A stretch of 64,000 nucleotides of DNA, taken from Enoplosus armatus (lineage: Eukaryota > Chordata > Actinopteri > Centrarchiformes > Enoplosidae). How positions within the stretch are numbered: the stretch's first letter is position 1; every line of letters starts with the position of its first letter. The notes beneath the pieces are model-generated. The model was not told the DNA's origin and did not search any database. It saw nothing but the letters and a program-made list of their open reading frames with translations. Below are positions 35,364-48,300 of the stretch, one piece after another. The stretch lies in the NCBI RefSeq assembly GCF_043641665.1, contig NC_092183.1:7666501-7730500 (forward strand), given 5' to 3'. The position numbers were made by a program, and so were the translations under genes.

Positions 35364-37685
35364 ATGTAAGAGTCTCTCAAATACAACAGTTTGAAGAACA
35401 TTGAGTGACATTGTTTTTGAATGTGTCATTAATGTATATATTTATTTGCTTTTGAAGGTCAGGGTTAAAACATCACATGTCACTGCCTGTGGCGGTGGGT
35501 GTCATGTTGGTGGGCTTACCATACTCCATCTCTCTAGCTGCCCAGTGGATTTATGGCTGGCCCAACAAGCCTGGATATAAGAAGTACATGGAAGCTCTAA
35601 AACCAAGGTAACGTGTAAAATACCATAGAGCTTTGTCCCACAAAATGTAGTTGAGCTCCGATCTTTCACTCATTAAGAAGAGTCAGTTATTAATCTCCTT
35701 TTTCATGTTTGACCTCTCCATCAGGCGAATATACTGTTTGACCAGAGCTGTGCTGGAAACTCTCAAATATTTGCAGTATGGGAGACTTTACTTTCAGTGG
35801 AAGTCATGGTACAAGAATGACGAAAACCGTAAGCATTATGAAAAGGTGTGTTAAGGATCTTTCACTACTTGACTCAATGTGATCCCTGGAAAATGTACAA
35901 TACCAAAAAAGTTCACAGTTCTGTCTGTCTGGATACTTCTAAGGGAATCACATTTGGCCGCCGAAGCAACAAGCTGGACTTGTACCACCCTCCAAACGTG
36001 GGCAGGTCTAAAGATGTGCCTGCACCGCTGGTGGTTTTTATCTATGGAGGAGCATGGGGCTCCGGAGACAGATCCATCTACTGTTTGCTGGCCAGACAGA
36101 TGGCTGAAGAACTGAGTGCAACTGTCATTTGTCCTGATTACTGCACCTATCCAAAGGTAACAGCTTCAGACCGACACACAGTAGTCTTATTGGCATTCCT
36201 AATAAAGATTGTAGAGCATGAATGAATATGAACAGAACTTCTCATAACTCTGTGAACTATAGGTTAGTATTATACTGCAGTAGCCCAAACGGCAGATAAG
36301 AAATGTAATTCTAAATGTTACTGTGGTATCTGAACTGACTGCTGCTTTCATCTGATTGCCAGGGGAACGTTTTAGGGATGGTCCAAGATATTGCTGACTG
36401 CTTGGTTTGGGCCCAAGAGAGTGGACAGAAGTTCAGCTTTGACAAAGTAAGAAAAATCTTGAAGTATTCTTTGGAACTTGAGGAAACTATCTCAGGAGTA
36501 TAATGGCAAGTTTGACCATTTATTATAAACCCCCAGAAGAAGGAAAACATTTAAAGGGTCCCTGCAGTCGTATAAACCCTGCAGGTATATTAAAATGTCC
36601 AGAATCCATTCCAATTGTCCAAGCGTGGAGGAAAATTAGGATCTAAAGGCAATTTCATGGGACTTTTAATCTCATGAATAAATTCTAAAAAGGTTTTGTT
36701 TTAGTAGCACTGATACTGTCTAATCTGTTTCTAATTTATTAACAAATTAAATGATGATTTGTTGGAGAGGACGTCTGTACTTGTACACCCACATTCACCA
36801 AGTGTTCATGCTAGATAATATGTCACTGTTTTTCTGTCTTTTATAGGACAACATAGTGTTAATCGGTCATTCAGCGGGTGCACATTTGTGTGCACTGACC
36901 ACACTGTTTCTCATTGATGCAAGGGAGGAGCTGTTCATAGAGGCCAGCAAGCAGAGGGACATTATGCTGGCGATAAGAGGAGTTATTGGTAAGGACAACT
37001 TTAATAAATGTATGTGCGCCCCAAAGATCATGTTGTTATTGTCTTTGCTGTGATCTGAGGGCTGCAAAGTTCTTCAAATACAACTTGTCACAATGAATAG
37101 GACTTTAAACATCTGCCTCTTCATATTTTCATTGAATTGATTGCCAGGATTTTGTGTGAGTGAGTTAATTAATCTGTTGTATTTCCTGGACAGGCCTGAG
37201 TGGTGTGTACAACATCATGGACCATTATGAGCACGAGCAGAAGCGAGCAGTCGAATATGTCTCCACCATGCACAAAGCCATGAATGGAGTGGAGAACTTC
37301 CCGTACTACTCACCAACACACCTACTGAAGGAGCTCAGCCAGGACAAACTGAACAGGTGAGACAAAAAGACGAAAGTAAAATGCATCTGCTATTTATCTT
37401 AAATGCAACATTTTTCACCCACTGTCTTCTCTTGTTTTCATTTCTGCCAGAGTGCCTCCGTTCGCTTTGCTCCATGGGACCAGTGACATTATTGTTCCCG
37501 TTGAATCTTCCACAAAGCTCTCGGAGCTCCTCACCTCACTGTCCGTAAAGGTGTCGCTCTACCTGCTGCCCAGAGTTGACCACACTGAGATCGTCACCGA
37601 CCTCATGGTGTCAGACAGGCGCTTCTACCATCCCATCTACAGCTGCATCAAACAGGAGTACAGAAAACTTTTAGGAACCTGCTGA
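35364..37685 (+). CDS. Isoprenylcysteine methylesterase-like alpha/beta hydrolase
   Basis: Membrane-anchored serine hydrolase resembling isoprenylcysteine alpha-carbonyl methylesterases (which remove the C-terminal methyl ester of prenylated proteins) and related carboxylesterases; the true substrate is unknown. Coding pieces: 35364-35365, 35458-35607, 35725-35845, 35944-36156, 36363-36446, 36847-36988, 37194-37356, 37451-37685; total 369 codons plus stop in one frame. Residues about 9-30 form a hydrophobic N-terminal anchor. YGGAWGSG (125-132) is the oxyanion loop, GHSAGAH carries nucleophile Ser199, HGTSD gives Asp304 and RVDH gives His336, a complete triad. The start ATG is split: AT ends a 22-bp exon and G opens the next; the alternative start is the in-frame ATG at 35477. 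The intron at 35846-35943 is only 98 bp. Confidence 0.88.
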
Positions 37686-37905
37686 CGTCCCATCAGATCA
37701 GAAAACATCCATTCCTTACTGATTGTGCCATGCACTTACTTTGTTTACAGTTTCTGCTCTTATACCTCAAAATGAATCATATCTGGTTGATTTTCTTTCC
37801 AAAAAAACAAAACATTTCTTGGTGGACTGCAATCTGGATAACATCATTCCAATGATGTCTTGTAGAGATGTTTTCCAGATTGCAATAAAGAGAAATAAGT
37901 AATGA
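37686..37905 (+). other. 3' untranslated region of the hydrolase gene with poly(A) signal
   Basis: Short non-coding tail after the stop codon, with a canonical AATAAA at 37884-37889. The cleavage point is inferred. Confidence 0.65.
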
Positions 37906-39135
37906 TGAAGTGAAATCAGTCGTGAAGCAATAACAGTATTAATATAAACAAGTAAAGCACACTAATACGTAGTATTGAAACAGGAGTCCAGTTGGCAAAT
38001 CTGTTGCTCTGTTTCTAAGCCAGCTCTGTTTCTAAGCCAGCTATGTTCTACTGACAGCACAACATCTTGATTCATTCACTTTCATGTTTTTATCAAATGA
38101 AACGTTTTCTTGACTTATTGTAATATCATATCTTTAATAACAATTTATTGAACTTGGACACATTAAACCCACCTGAAGGAGCTGACAGATGTTTTTTGCC
38201 TTTTGTCTTTATTAACTGACTATAGATCTGTGACACAGGGATATTACACCTGTATTTGTTGCCAAGCAGCAGCAAAGACAACAGGTACCAATATAAACAA
38301 TCTACAAAATGTATATTGTAAATTTTATGTTTTATATACGAAAGTAGTGTTTGTTTTTACCACATGCTTGTACTGTAAGTATCTGAATGAGTTGAGACAC
38401 ATACACACCTAACTACCATATAGTAAGAAATAAAGCATCAGTGTTGTAATAATGTGGTAGAAAAGCTATAAATATACATAGTTACAACATATACAAAGCT
38501 ATTGAAGCGGGCAATATCATGTAAGAGAAAATGTGAACAATGGACACACTCAAATGCATGCAGTATGAACATATGAGCATTTTATCACACATTTTACAAC
38601 ATCAATGAAAGATGTTTCTATACAGTCCGCTGCAGGGACGGGGTGTAAAAATGGAAATTACAATATTCATAATTTTCCTTTAGGGATTATAATAATGAGA
38701 TATTTATTAGAATAATAAGATGATTCTGGCTCTGATTCACATAACATTCACGTAACAAATGTGTCAGTGGTGCCCAGATTATACTGAGCTAAATTTACCA
38801 CTTTTTTTCCAGTGGGCTACACCATAACATTTATATGCATATTACTTTGCCTCTATTGTAAGTGCCACTGTACTGTATAAAAACTAGAGACCCTCCCTTG
38901 CTCTCTTAATATTTTCCCGTTTGAAAAACTTTGGCAAACAAAACAAAACAGTGAAAATAAAGCCAGTCTCTCATTTTGATTCATCTTTTTAATGCTTCTT
39001 TATACAAAAAAAGACATAAATCAGGTTAATGAAGAACTCTTGAAATGTTTGTTTGAATTGGCCTGCAGCATTTTTCACCTTCTTCTTGTTGCTTTTATTT
39101 TGAAAACTGAGGTTAACGCGTTTTTTTTCTTTGAG

Positions 39136-39136
<1 letters not shown>
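37906..39136. other. Intergenic between hydrolase and cspg4
   Basis: About 1.2 kb of AT-rich sequence without a gene. It contains a perfect two-unit tandem of CTCTGTTTCTAAGCCAGCT at about 38009-38046. Nothing else supported. Confidence 0.45.
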
Positions 39137-39170
<34 letters not shown>

Positions 39171-39377
39171 CGGAGTTTATCGAGGACCTACATCGGTGCC
39201 TCAGTTGTTGAGTTCAGGGTCTGCTGCAGAGCCTCTCTCTCTCACACTCCCCCTCTCAACATTTGTTGGATTTGCTCCCCGTTGACGTTACCGAAGCGTG
39301 AAGAAGTTGAAAGCAGGTCTGTAAATATGTAACTGCACAGTTCGCTAACATTAGTGTTTCTCACCGGGAGAAGAAAG
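39137..39377 (+). promoter_or_regulatory. cspg4: Probable cspg4 proximal promoter / 5' UTR with CA repeat
   Basis: A (AC)n tract at about 39136-39167 is followed by a GC-richer stretch and then the cspg4 ATG. It includes a pyrimidine-rich CTCTCTCTCTCACAC segment and a half-CRE word TTGACGTTACC near 39281. No TATA box stands out. The transcription start is not determinable from sequence alone. Confidence 0.4.
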
Positions 39378-42300
39378 ATGGACTCGGTTGTGAAAAACAC
39401 CCAGAAGAAGTTGTGGCTCCGCGGTCTGCTCTGGTGGTCGCTCCTGCTCGAGCTGGCGTCGGGAGGTAACAGTGCAACTTTCTCACTTTTCTTCAATGAA
39501 AACCAACGTGAGATAAACTTACAAGATGGTGCTTTCAATGCCGATGTGTTATTATTGGAACCTCATCCGTATGTTGGTTAACTTTGACGAGTTTCTTCAA
39601 GTGTTTGGAGCTTTTCTGGGGAAATAGTTTCACCCTGAAGGCGACTTGAGATAACTACCACTTCAATGGTCATAACAAATGAAATAACAACCCCAAAACA
39701 GGATCATTTACCTGTCTTTTTTTGCTGGCTGTGATTTCCATCATATGTAGGCTGCAGCAGTATTTCTGTAACATGAGTGTGTGTCCAACAGCAGGCTTAG
39801 TATCCCTTTACAGAGGATTGTTATGTGTTTTCTGTGCGTGCTGTTGCTGTAGTGGTTCACAGGTGTTAAAATGTTTACCTCACCAAATAGAATTGAATGA
39901 ATTATGAATGAGGACTGGTAGGTGGGTGTTTTCCTGCAATGCCAAGATTAATTCCACCAACAACAGAAAGTCCTTTTTAGCTTTTAATTCTGCATGATTT
40001 TTTCAAATTAATGAGGCTAATGACATTAGTATTTATCTCATATAAATGACTTGATTTTGGTTAATCTGTGCATGCATGGTGCACACACAGGATATGCAGT
40101 GTACTGTGAGCACCCACAGCACTCTCACCTTATCAGAGGTAGCAGCAGCAGCAGAAATGGGACTGCAATGCCCACTGCACTGGAAGAACTATCTGACTGT
40201 GACAATAGCACACTCAAATGAAATCATAGTAATGGACAGTCTTTGCTGTGTTGGGAGATTTAGGAAAGGGGAATATGTTTTTTTAGTGAGCTACAATTTC
40301 AGATTATTTACATCCATGTGTGCATTCATTAGCCTCTCTGGTTGATTTGATCCTGTGCATGTGTCATCTTATTCAGCGTTCATCCAGGCTTTGCCCGGGG
40401 GGGAATAATCAGGAATTATTTCACCGTGACTCACACTCACGATATCCTTCTTTGTAAATAATTACAGTATAGACATTTGTTTTACTTCAATGCATTTCAG
40501 ATTGTGTGCATCCTCTGTATTCCCGTAGGATTATGAAACAAGCCTTTGCTAAAACATTCCAGGCTTTGACAGTGCATCAGCAACAGAGGGGCATGACAGC
40601 CAACAAAAAAAGCATAGAGGCACTTCAGTCAAGTTGCATCTCTGATTTGTTGTTCAAACTGAGCACACAGGCAGTGACAAGCACTGGTCTTACCCCTCAA
40701 ATTAACTGTAAGCGGGTGTTCACTAAAAGGTCACTAGCTTTGTTGTGAAATCTCACCAAAAAAAATGTCCCTGGCGCACAGAAAACGGCCCTTGCAGACA
40801 TGTAGATTACAGAACAACCTCCAAACGCCTCCTGTTTCTGCTTCTTAAGGCACACGGTCAGGTGTACACGGTAATGTTTATGTGTGGGTATTGTCTTCTG
40901 GCAGTCAACTGTGCTCTTTCATTTACATACCCCCCCAAAAAATATCCATGTTTCAGCACGTGAGTGTGACAAAAAAAGAGCTGAAACGACTAAAATTATC
41001 TTCACAGCACTTACTCCAAACCTTACTGGCATCTTTTTACAGCTTTCCTAGAATCCAGTTCCATATAGGGAAGTGAGCTGTTGTTTCAACCAAACATGAC
41101 GTTCAATCATATGACGTCATATTGACAACGCCAAAATACAATTGAGCATGTCCAGCCTTGTGAATTTAAGAGGAAAATGTCATTGCATTCCTCTTGGCCA
41201 GTTTTCTGAAATGCTTCCTCCCTGTTATGTGCACAGAGCCAGTCAGATGAATGAACATGACGTATAAAGGAGATAGGACAATAAATTCAGTCGGTCTGAC
41301 TCAGGGTCAGAGTAAGGATAAGTAATGCTGGATGCTGTCTGCCTACGGGCCAATCAATTTGTTTATTTCCAGCTGTGTTTAACAGTTGTTAAAGGCACGT
41401 TACACCCGACTGGTCAGTTAATGACAATTCATTTAATTTAAACAAGCAATAAGAATAACTGCAAAAAAGTAAACACCTGAGGATATGTTTTAAATATACT
41501 ATATAGTCTATAGTATTGCACCAAAGCTGGCCATAGTGGGGAAAATGAGGTATGAACAACCATGTGAGGTTCATGTGTAGCAACTTGACATGGAAGAAAG
41601 CTGGCTGACTAGAAATAATTTATTTGAGATAAACCAATTAATGAATCTTTCGAAAGACGTGTGCACTTTGTTTTACAGCTATGGGCTCGGTAACGTATTT
41701 TTTATTAACAATAAGATTAGAGGAATGCAAGGATTAGTGGACTAATTGATTAGCCGATAGAAAGAACATTTTGATAATCAATTAATCATTTTTAGTCACT
41801 TCTCGATCAAAATATTCCCAGGTTCTTTGGGTTTTGGACTGTTGGTCGGACAAAACAAGACACTTGAAGATGACATTTTATATATTCATAGACCAAACTC
41901 TTAATCGCAGAATCATGTATTTGTAGATTGCAGCCCTACAAAAGAACATCAGTAACTGTGTTTGCCGAAAGTAAAGAACAGTGGGCTACTGACATTTAAG
42001 ACAACAAAACATGACATTTGTATGTAAAATCATGTTGTATATATTTTACCTAAGAAACTGAAACTGGTTGGTTGGTTTAGAGTGCCATCTCCTTTTTTTA
42101 CTGGGATCCATGCAATACTTTGGGTGACGCCCAAAGACTGAACCGACTGTTCACGAATGAAACATTTAAATTAGCCAGATATTTGGAGAAGAAGCCTGGG
42201 AGATGAGGTATGCTATTCGGTAGGCTATACATACATTAACATGTAGTATTTGAAAGTATAAGTACATATAATGTTGTAACTGATGTGTTTCTTTTGGTTT

Positions 42301-45300
42301 TGTATATGTGTTATCATAAGATGCATGTTATAGTTGATTCATATTGCTGTATGTTGTCTCTCTGTTGATTGATGACTGTATATTGATATGGCTGAAGGGC
42401 TAATTAACATGCTTTACTGGTTTAAGTGTGTTAATTTACTGCACAGTCCATACAGATTGGATTTGGTCAAGCAGACTACCCATTAGTGCATTAACCCTTT
42501 TAGTAGTAAAAACAATGCATTAACTCACATTAACTTTATCTATCTTCCCCAGTGAGTCACTCTGGCCCATTAGCACTGGTCCGTTCCTGCCCTGGGTCAG
42601 GAACTACAAATATATCAAACGTGGAATGGACATATTTCCTCACAGAGGCGAACATGTTTGTTAACCTTTGAATATGCGTGGGACACTGGAGCTCATTAAA
42701 AACGGAGCTGGTAGTGCCAGGGCATGGAGGCTTAGATGAGAAGGCTTCAGAGCGCGTTAGCCCAGATTACAGGGTGATGTGAGATGGCTGGGAGGTGAGG
42801 TAGGAGAAACAGCTGGGTCCGTCCGCCACGCTGTTCCTGGAACATGGGGCCGCAGACAATGTGAGGACGTCAGAGCCTTTCATGTTCAGGTTGAAGGTTC
42901 CTGTCAGGGCAGGGCAGGCCCTAACATGTCTGACTCCCTCCGAGCCACCTCCACATCCACTGCTTCGGTTTGTATACAGCTGTTGTGGCATTAAAGTCAA
43001 ATACCTTTAAAATTCAGTCATGTCCTTCCTACGGTTTCGGACAGTCCATGAACAACTTTTTCCTAAAGCTACAAACGAGCAGTGACATAAACCTGCAATT
43101 CTGTCGCGATGCACAGGAGTTTTGTTTCATCCTAAAGGTGGTTGTTGTTCTATAGGTAAAGCTTTTAATGCGTCATAATTATACTCTTGTTGTATACAAA
43201 CGTAACTGGCCCACCAGGAAGGCTAAACTCATCTTACAAGCATTCTTTTAAATCAGGTGAGGTATAATTTGTGCACTCTGTGTGTGTGTGTGTGTGTGTG
43301 TGCTTCCTACGTTCACAGACTCTGCTCCACTTGTAAAGAACAACCAGGATGATAATTAGCCTGGCTTTTATATCTAAATGTCACATGTTGGCTATATTAA
43401 GACCGCAATGCTTGACTTGACTTGCTCTGCGTTTTGCTTTGTTCACTTCTACTGTACTTTCTGTTCCAGTTCCCTTTCATTCTTTGATCGTAGCATTGAT
43501 TTAACAGCCTGCAAAAGACAGCGGACACCACAATTGAACACATCAGTTCTTGTTCTCTGTTTCTTTTTGTTGAAGTCGATCTCTCATTAATGTCACTTTC
43601 TTCAGCTTCCTTCTATGGCGATGGCTTTGTACAGCTCAAGGCAACAGAGTCGTCCGACCATAACATGCTCCGCATTCGCTTCCGAACCTCCAGCACCAAT
43701 GGCCTGCTGTTTCTCGCTGCCGGCCAGACCGACTACTTCCAACTAGAGCTCCATGCTGGTCGCCTGCAGGTGGGTACATCCATGGCCCCAGCACATGAGC
43801 ATATGTGTTCAAGCATACATGAGCACACACATGCATATATGTACAGGCATACAATACACACAGATCTTTGCGCTTGACCACATGCACGCGTATAAAAGGA
43901 CATGACACACACGCAGTGACCACCTTAAGCTATTGCTCCATCTCAGTTGACAGTGTCAGTCTCTCAGCACAGTAACACAAGCAGACAAGCCTGCATGGTG
44001 TGAGCTGAGTGTTAGCTCCATACCAGTCACTTCTTGTCACAGTGGAAACTGGGAGATTATGAAAGCGGCAGGTCTGTCTTCATTGTATTTGAGTAATTGA
44101 GTGATCATTGCGTGATTGTACTGTATATGTTCATGACTTGATCACAGTGCAACACACATCTGCCTCCTACCGCCTATATTCAATTTAGAATGATATAAAA
44201 CAGCGAAGCAGCAAACAAAGTGCTCTTTATATAACGTCAGATACTTTAATACAAAGAGGCTGTTTTTATATATTTATCCCACTGAGAGTATATATCCCTA
44301 TTTCTCTTGGCACTGAATTCCATAGTAGAATAAGCTTTAATTACTAGGTCCAACATTTTTGAGAAGCCAGCTTTAATGTTGAATTCTAGTGAAACTTTGT
44401 GTCAGCAGTATAAAAGGCTAATATTGCCACAAAATTCATCTGGCTCTAAATATAATGGAAATAAACACAACTTGCAAAACACACCTCTGGAAATTTACTT
44501 CAGATTTAATGATAAAATGTGTTTACCTTGGGCACACACAAGACATTTAGGATGGGTTTGTGTCCTAAGCTAGCACTATTTTTAGCCCACAACACAAGCC
44601 TTGCTGCGAGGATTTAAGGGTGAAATACATTTGTCCCTTCAAGACTGCTTCTAAAGCATCCTGTAAGCAGCTCTGCCAGGCTAAATCAGCATACAGAATG
44701 GATAGATGTACTGTAGGAAGCCTTTTTTATGTGCAGACACATTCATAAGAAACACAGGAAGTCCTGAGATATGCATTATAGCTTTTGTGCATCAAACTCG
44801 AGAAATCATTGTGACCACTAAGCTTCTATTCGTGTTAGACTTGCGCTACCGGGAATGAATCACACTGACGACTGTGTTGCATTGTCATACTTCAGTGAGC
44901 ACGAGGAGTGAATTGCTCGTCCTTGTTCCATAAACTGGCACAGGTCATCAAATAATTTTTTAGTTCACTCGCACAAGTTATCCTCAGGCTTGGGGTCTCA
45001 TTCTATGTGAGTCAGTCATGAGCGTTGCTCCCTGGAAACCCGTGCATGAATAGCAGGGACTCAGCAGCAAGCCTTGACAAGCACGTCATCTAAATGCAGC
45101 ATTAGTCTGAGATGGTGACATGATGCTCTGCGGACATAGCTGAAGGCAAAGAGATAATAGTTCTTATCCTGTTTTTAAATCACAGACAAAGCTCATTGTT
45201 TTAACAACAGGTGACATCATGGAATATAAGCAGTCATAATATCATAGGTTATATAAACAATTATTTCATGTGATACAATGAAAATATTTTAATATTTTAA

Positions 45301-48300
45301 TCTGCTTATTATATTAGCATGTCTAATGTATAAATTAATTTTATGTTAAAACATTTTTTTATAATATTGTCCTTATGATGATACTAAACAGTTGCAACCT
45401 GTACATGCATGTTTAAACAAGAGTCTACAGCTAACCTGCTAACGTGGCTAACAATAACAGTAATCATATATAATGCCGGACATAAAAAAAAAATCAATTC
45501 TAAACGGGTAAATCTGAATTAAAATTAAATAGCTGCTTAAATCAGTGTGTGCTTTTACCCTTTATTCCTGTAATACAGCATATTTTGTAATCCAGTTATT
45601 TTGTTTCTTGTCTTAGCTAAAACTGGACCTTGGATCGGGGGAAGAAGTGTTACAATCGGAGAAAGGGACCCAGCTCAACGACCTGGCCTGGCACTCTGTG
45701 GAGGTCCGCCATGTGCAGCACAACGTCACTCTGACTGTAGACAAGAACTCTCACACAAGTGTAAAGATGCCAGGCTCCCATCACGATCTTCACATTATGG
45801 ATGGTCTCTATGTTGGAGGCTCAGGAGGCCTGGACAGACTTTATCTCCCCAGAGACCCAATCGGATTCCGAGGCTGCATGGAGGAGGTAGTCTTTAATGA
45901 ACATGACTTGCTGTCATCATTAAGACCGTATACCGGATTCAAGAATGTCCATGAGGTGTCTTTAGGCTGTAGTCCTCAATTCTTTGCCACAGAGGAGGAT
46001 CCTATCAGCTTCTTCAGCTCCAGGGCTTACATTTCTCTTCCAACCTGGAACGCCCCGCAGGAAGCGATATTCGAGTGTGTTGTGCATACTTCAGCCAAAG
46101 AGGGAATTCTCCTATACAATTCAGCCAGAGAAGGGGACTTTGTGGCTGTAGAGATTCAGGAAGGTTTGCCAGTGGCCATTATTGGGAAAGGTGGAACCAA
46201 AACTGAGCTTCGTTCCCTCACATTCATCAATGACAGGAAATGGCATTCTATCAAGTTGCATTTCAGTTCCAAAAGCCTTGAGCTAGCTGTTGATGGAGAG
46301 ATGGTGAAAAGCAGCATTAGCTCTCGTTCAAAGGGGCTTCAACTTAAAGGTCATCTTTTCGTTGGAGGTATTGATGACAGCACCAGATCAGAAGTCCGAA
46401 AGGTGGGGCTTGTCTCTGTGTCTGGAAAGCGTGTGAGAGGAGGTTCCTTTAAAGGATGTTTGAAGAACATTGAAGTCAACAGAGTGAAGATGGGTCTCTC
46501 CAACGCTGTAGTCACTAAGGATATCTCAGTTGGTTGTGAGCCAGAGAAAGAACCGGAACCATTGACCACTGTGAGTCCAACAAATGTTCCGGGATCCTTC
46601 TTTCACTTGGTGACGCCAACACCAGCACTTCACATGTCCACCCTCGCAAGGGGCTTGGACAGAAGATATGGTTTGAATTTTGTGCAACTCAAAAACCTTG
46701 TGGTCCAGGAAGGTGGTCGAGCATCTCTAGAGGCCAAACACATCAAGGTACTCTTGGACTTCAAGAAGCTTGGCATTCGACAGTCTCAGATCATGTTCCA
46801 AATTCGGGACCAACCAATTCGTGGTCAGATCAGGCTTGATGTCGATCAGGACCAAGAGGAGAACACCTTCAGCATGCTGGACCTTTGGCACGGACGAGTG
46901 ATGTATATCCATGGAGGCTCAGAGGAACCGGATGACTTCTTCATGTTTTCAATGTATTCTAGCAGTAGAAAGCAAGTTCCTGATTATTTGAAGGGCAACA
47001 AATTGTATCGCTACAATATTACTGTAACACCCACCAACGATGCACCTGAATTAAGTCTCCCTGAAGGAAATCTCTTTGTTCTATTGGAGAACTCAAAGAA
47101 ACGCCTCACTACGGATGTTCTGAAGGCCACAGACATTGACAGCAGCTACACCGACCTTGTCTTCTCTGTGCTTGGGAACCTGAACGCTGATGCAGGATAT
47201 TTGGAAATAGAAAACAACCCTGGCAAGGCAGTGACCTCATTCTCATATTTAGACTTGGAGGAACTGAGGGTGTGCTATGTTCACACAGGAGTTCGAAACT
47301 CAAGGATAGTTCTTAGAGTTAGCGATGGGGAAAAGGTCAGCAACACTGTGGTTCTAAGGGTCATGGCTGTAGCGCTGGAGTATAGGATTGCCAACAACAC
47401 AGGCCTTGAGATTATTCAAGGAGAGACAGCTATAATTGGGTCAAAGCAGCTGGCTGTGCAAACCAATGCTGTGAAACAAGTTGTAGACATCCGGTATGAT
47501 ATCATTGAGCCCCCTCAGTATGGAGAACTCCAACGACTTCACTCAAGTGGTGAATGGAGGCCTACTGACTCGTTTTCCCAAAGGCTTCTAGAAAAAGAGC
47601 GCCTGAGGTATATTAGCACTTTTCAAGAAATCCAGACATCCAATGCCACTGATTACTTTAAGAGCAAAGTTAATGTGGCTGCAAGGGCAACCACTGAAAT
47701 CCTCTTCCCAATAACTGTGAAGTGGGTGAAGTACCACCTGGTGAGGAATGTTATGATAGACATGGATAAAGTTAGAAAAGTGACACTGGACTCCGAGCAT
47801 CTTTTTGCGACAGCTGGAGGTGTGACCCTCTCAGAGGATGACCTTTATTTTAGGGTTCTCACCACACCAAAGAAAGGGAAACTCTTGCTCGATGCCACAG
47901 TCTTGAGGAAGAACTCAACCTTTAGCCAAAGGGATGTAACCGATCGAAAAGTACATTATGAGCTAGTCGACAGGCCTTACGAAGATACAAGTGACAGGTT
48001 CAAATTTCAGCTGGTTTCCCAACATGCTCAGTCACAAAACTATGATTTCCAGTTTTCCATTAAAGCTGATGTCAACAATGTGTTTATAAGAAATGATGGA
48101 CTCTCACTTCTGGAGGGAGAAAGTAAACTCATCACGAAAGATGATCTTTTTGCAGAGACTTTGAGTACAAAGGACATGTACTACACAGTTATAAGCAGCC
48201 CCAAACATGGAAAGCTAGCCCGAATTAGTCAGTCAAATTCCAATGCTAGCTACAACAACATCTTAACCTTTAGTAATCAGGATATATTGGAGGAACGGAT

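Larger units (their letters stand above)
39466..43605 (+). other. cspg4: cspg4 intron 1
   Basis: 4.1-kb intron, GT-AG, phase 1. It holds a hAT-like repeat (41725-41945), a perfect CRE palindrome (41109-41122), a GC-rich patch at 42770-42980 of unknown role, and a (GT)n tract at about 43278-43302. Open frames within it have no recognisable similarity. Confidence 0.75.

Noticed and set aside
47161..48100. A consensus glycosaminoglycan attachment site like the one in mammalian NG2
   Set aside because: Scanning Ser-Gly pairs by eye I found none in a convincing acidic context within the stalk; a DLGSGEE word lies inside laminin G 1 and is more likely structural.
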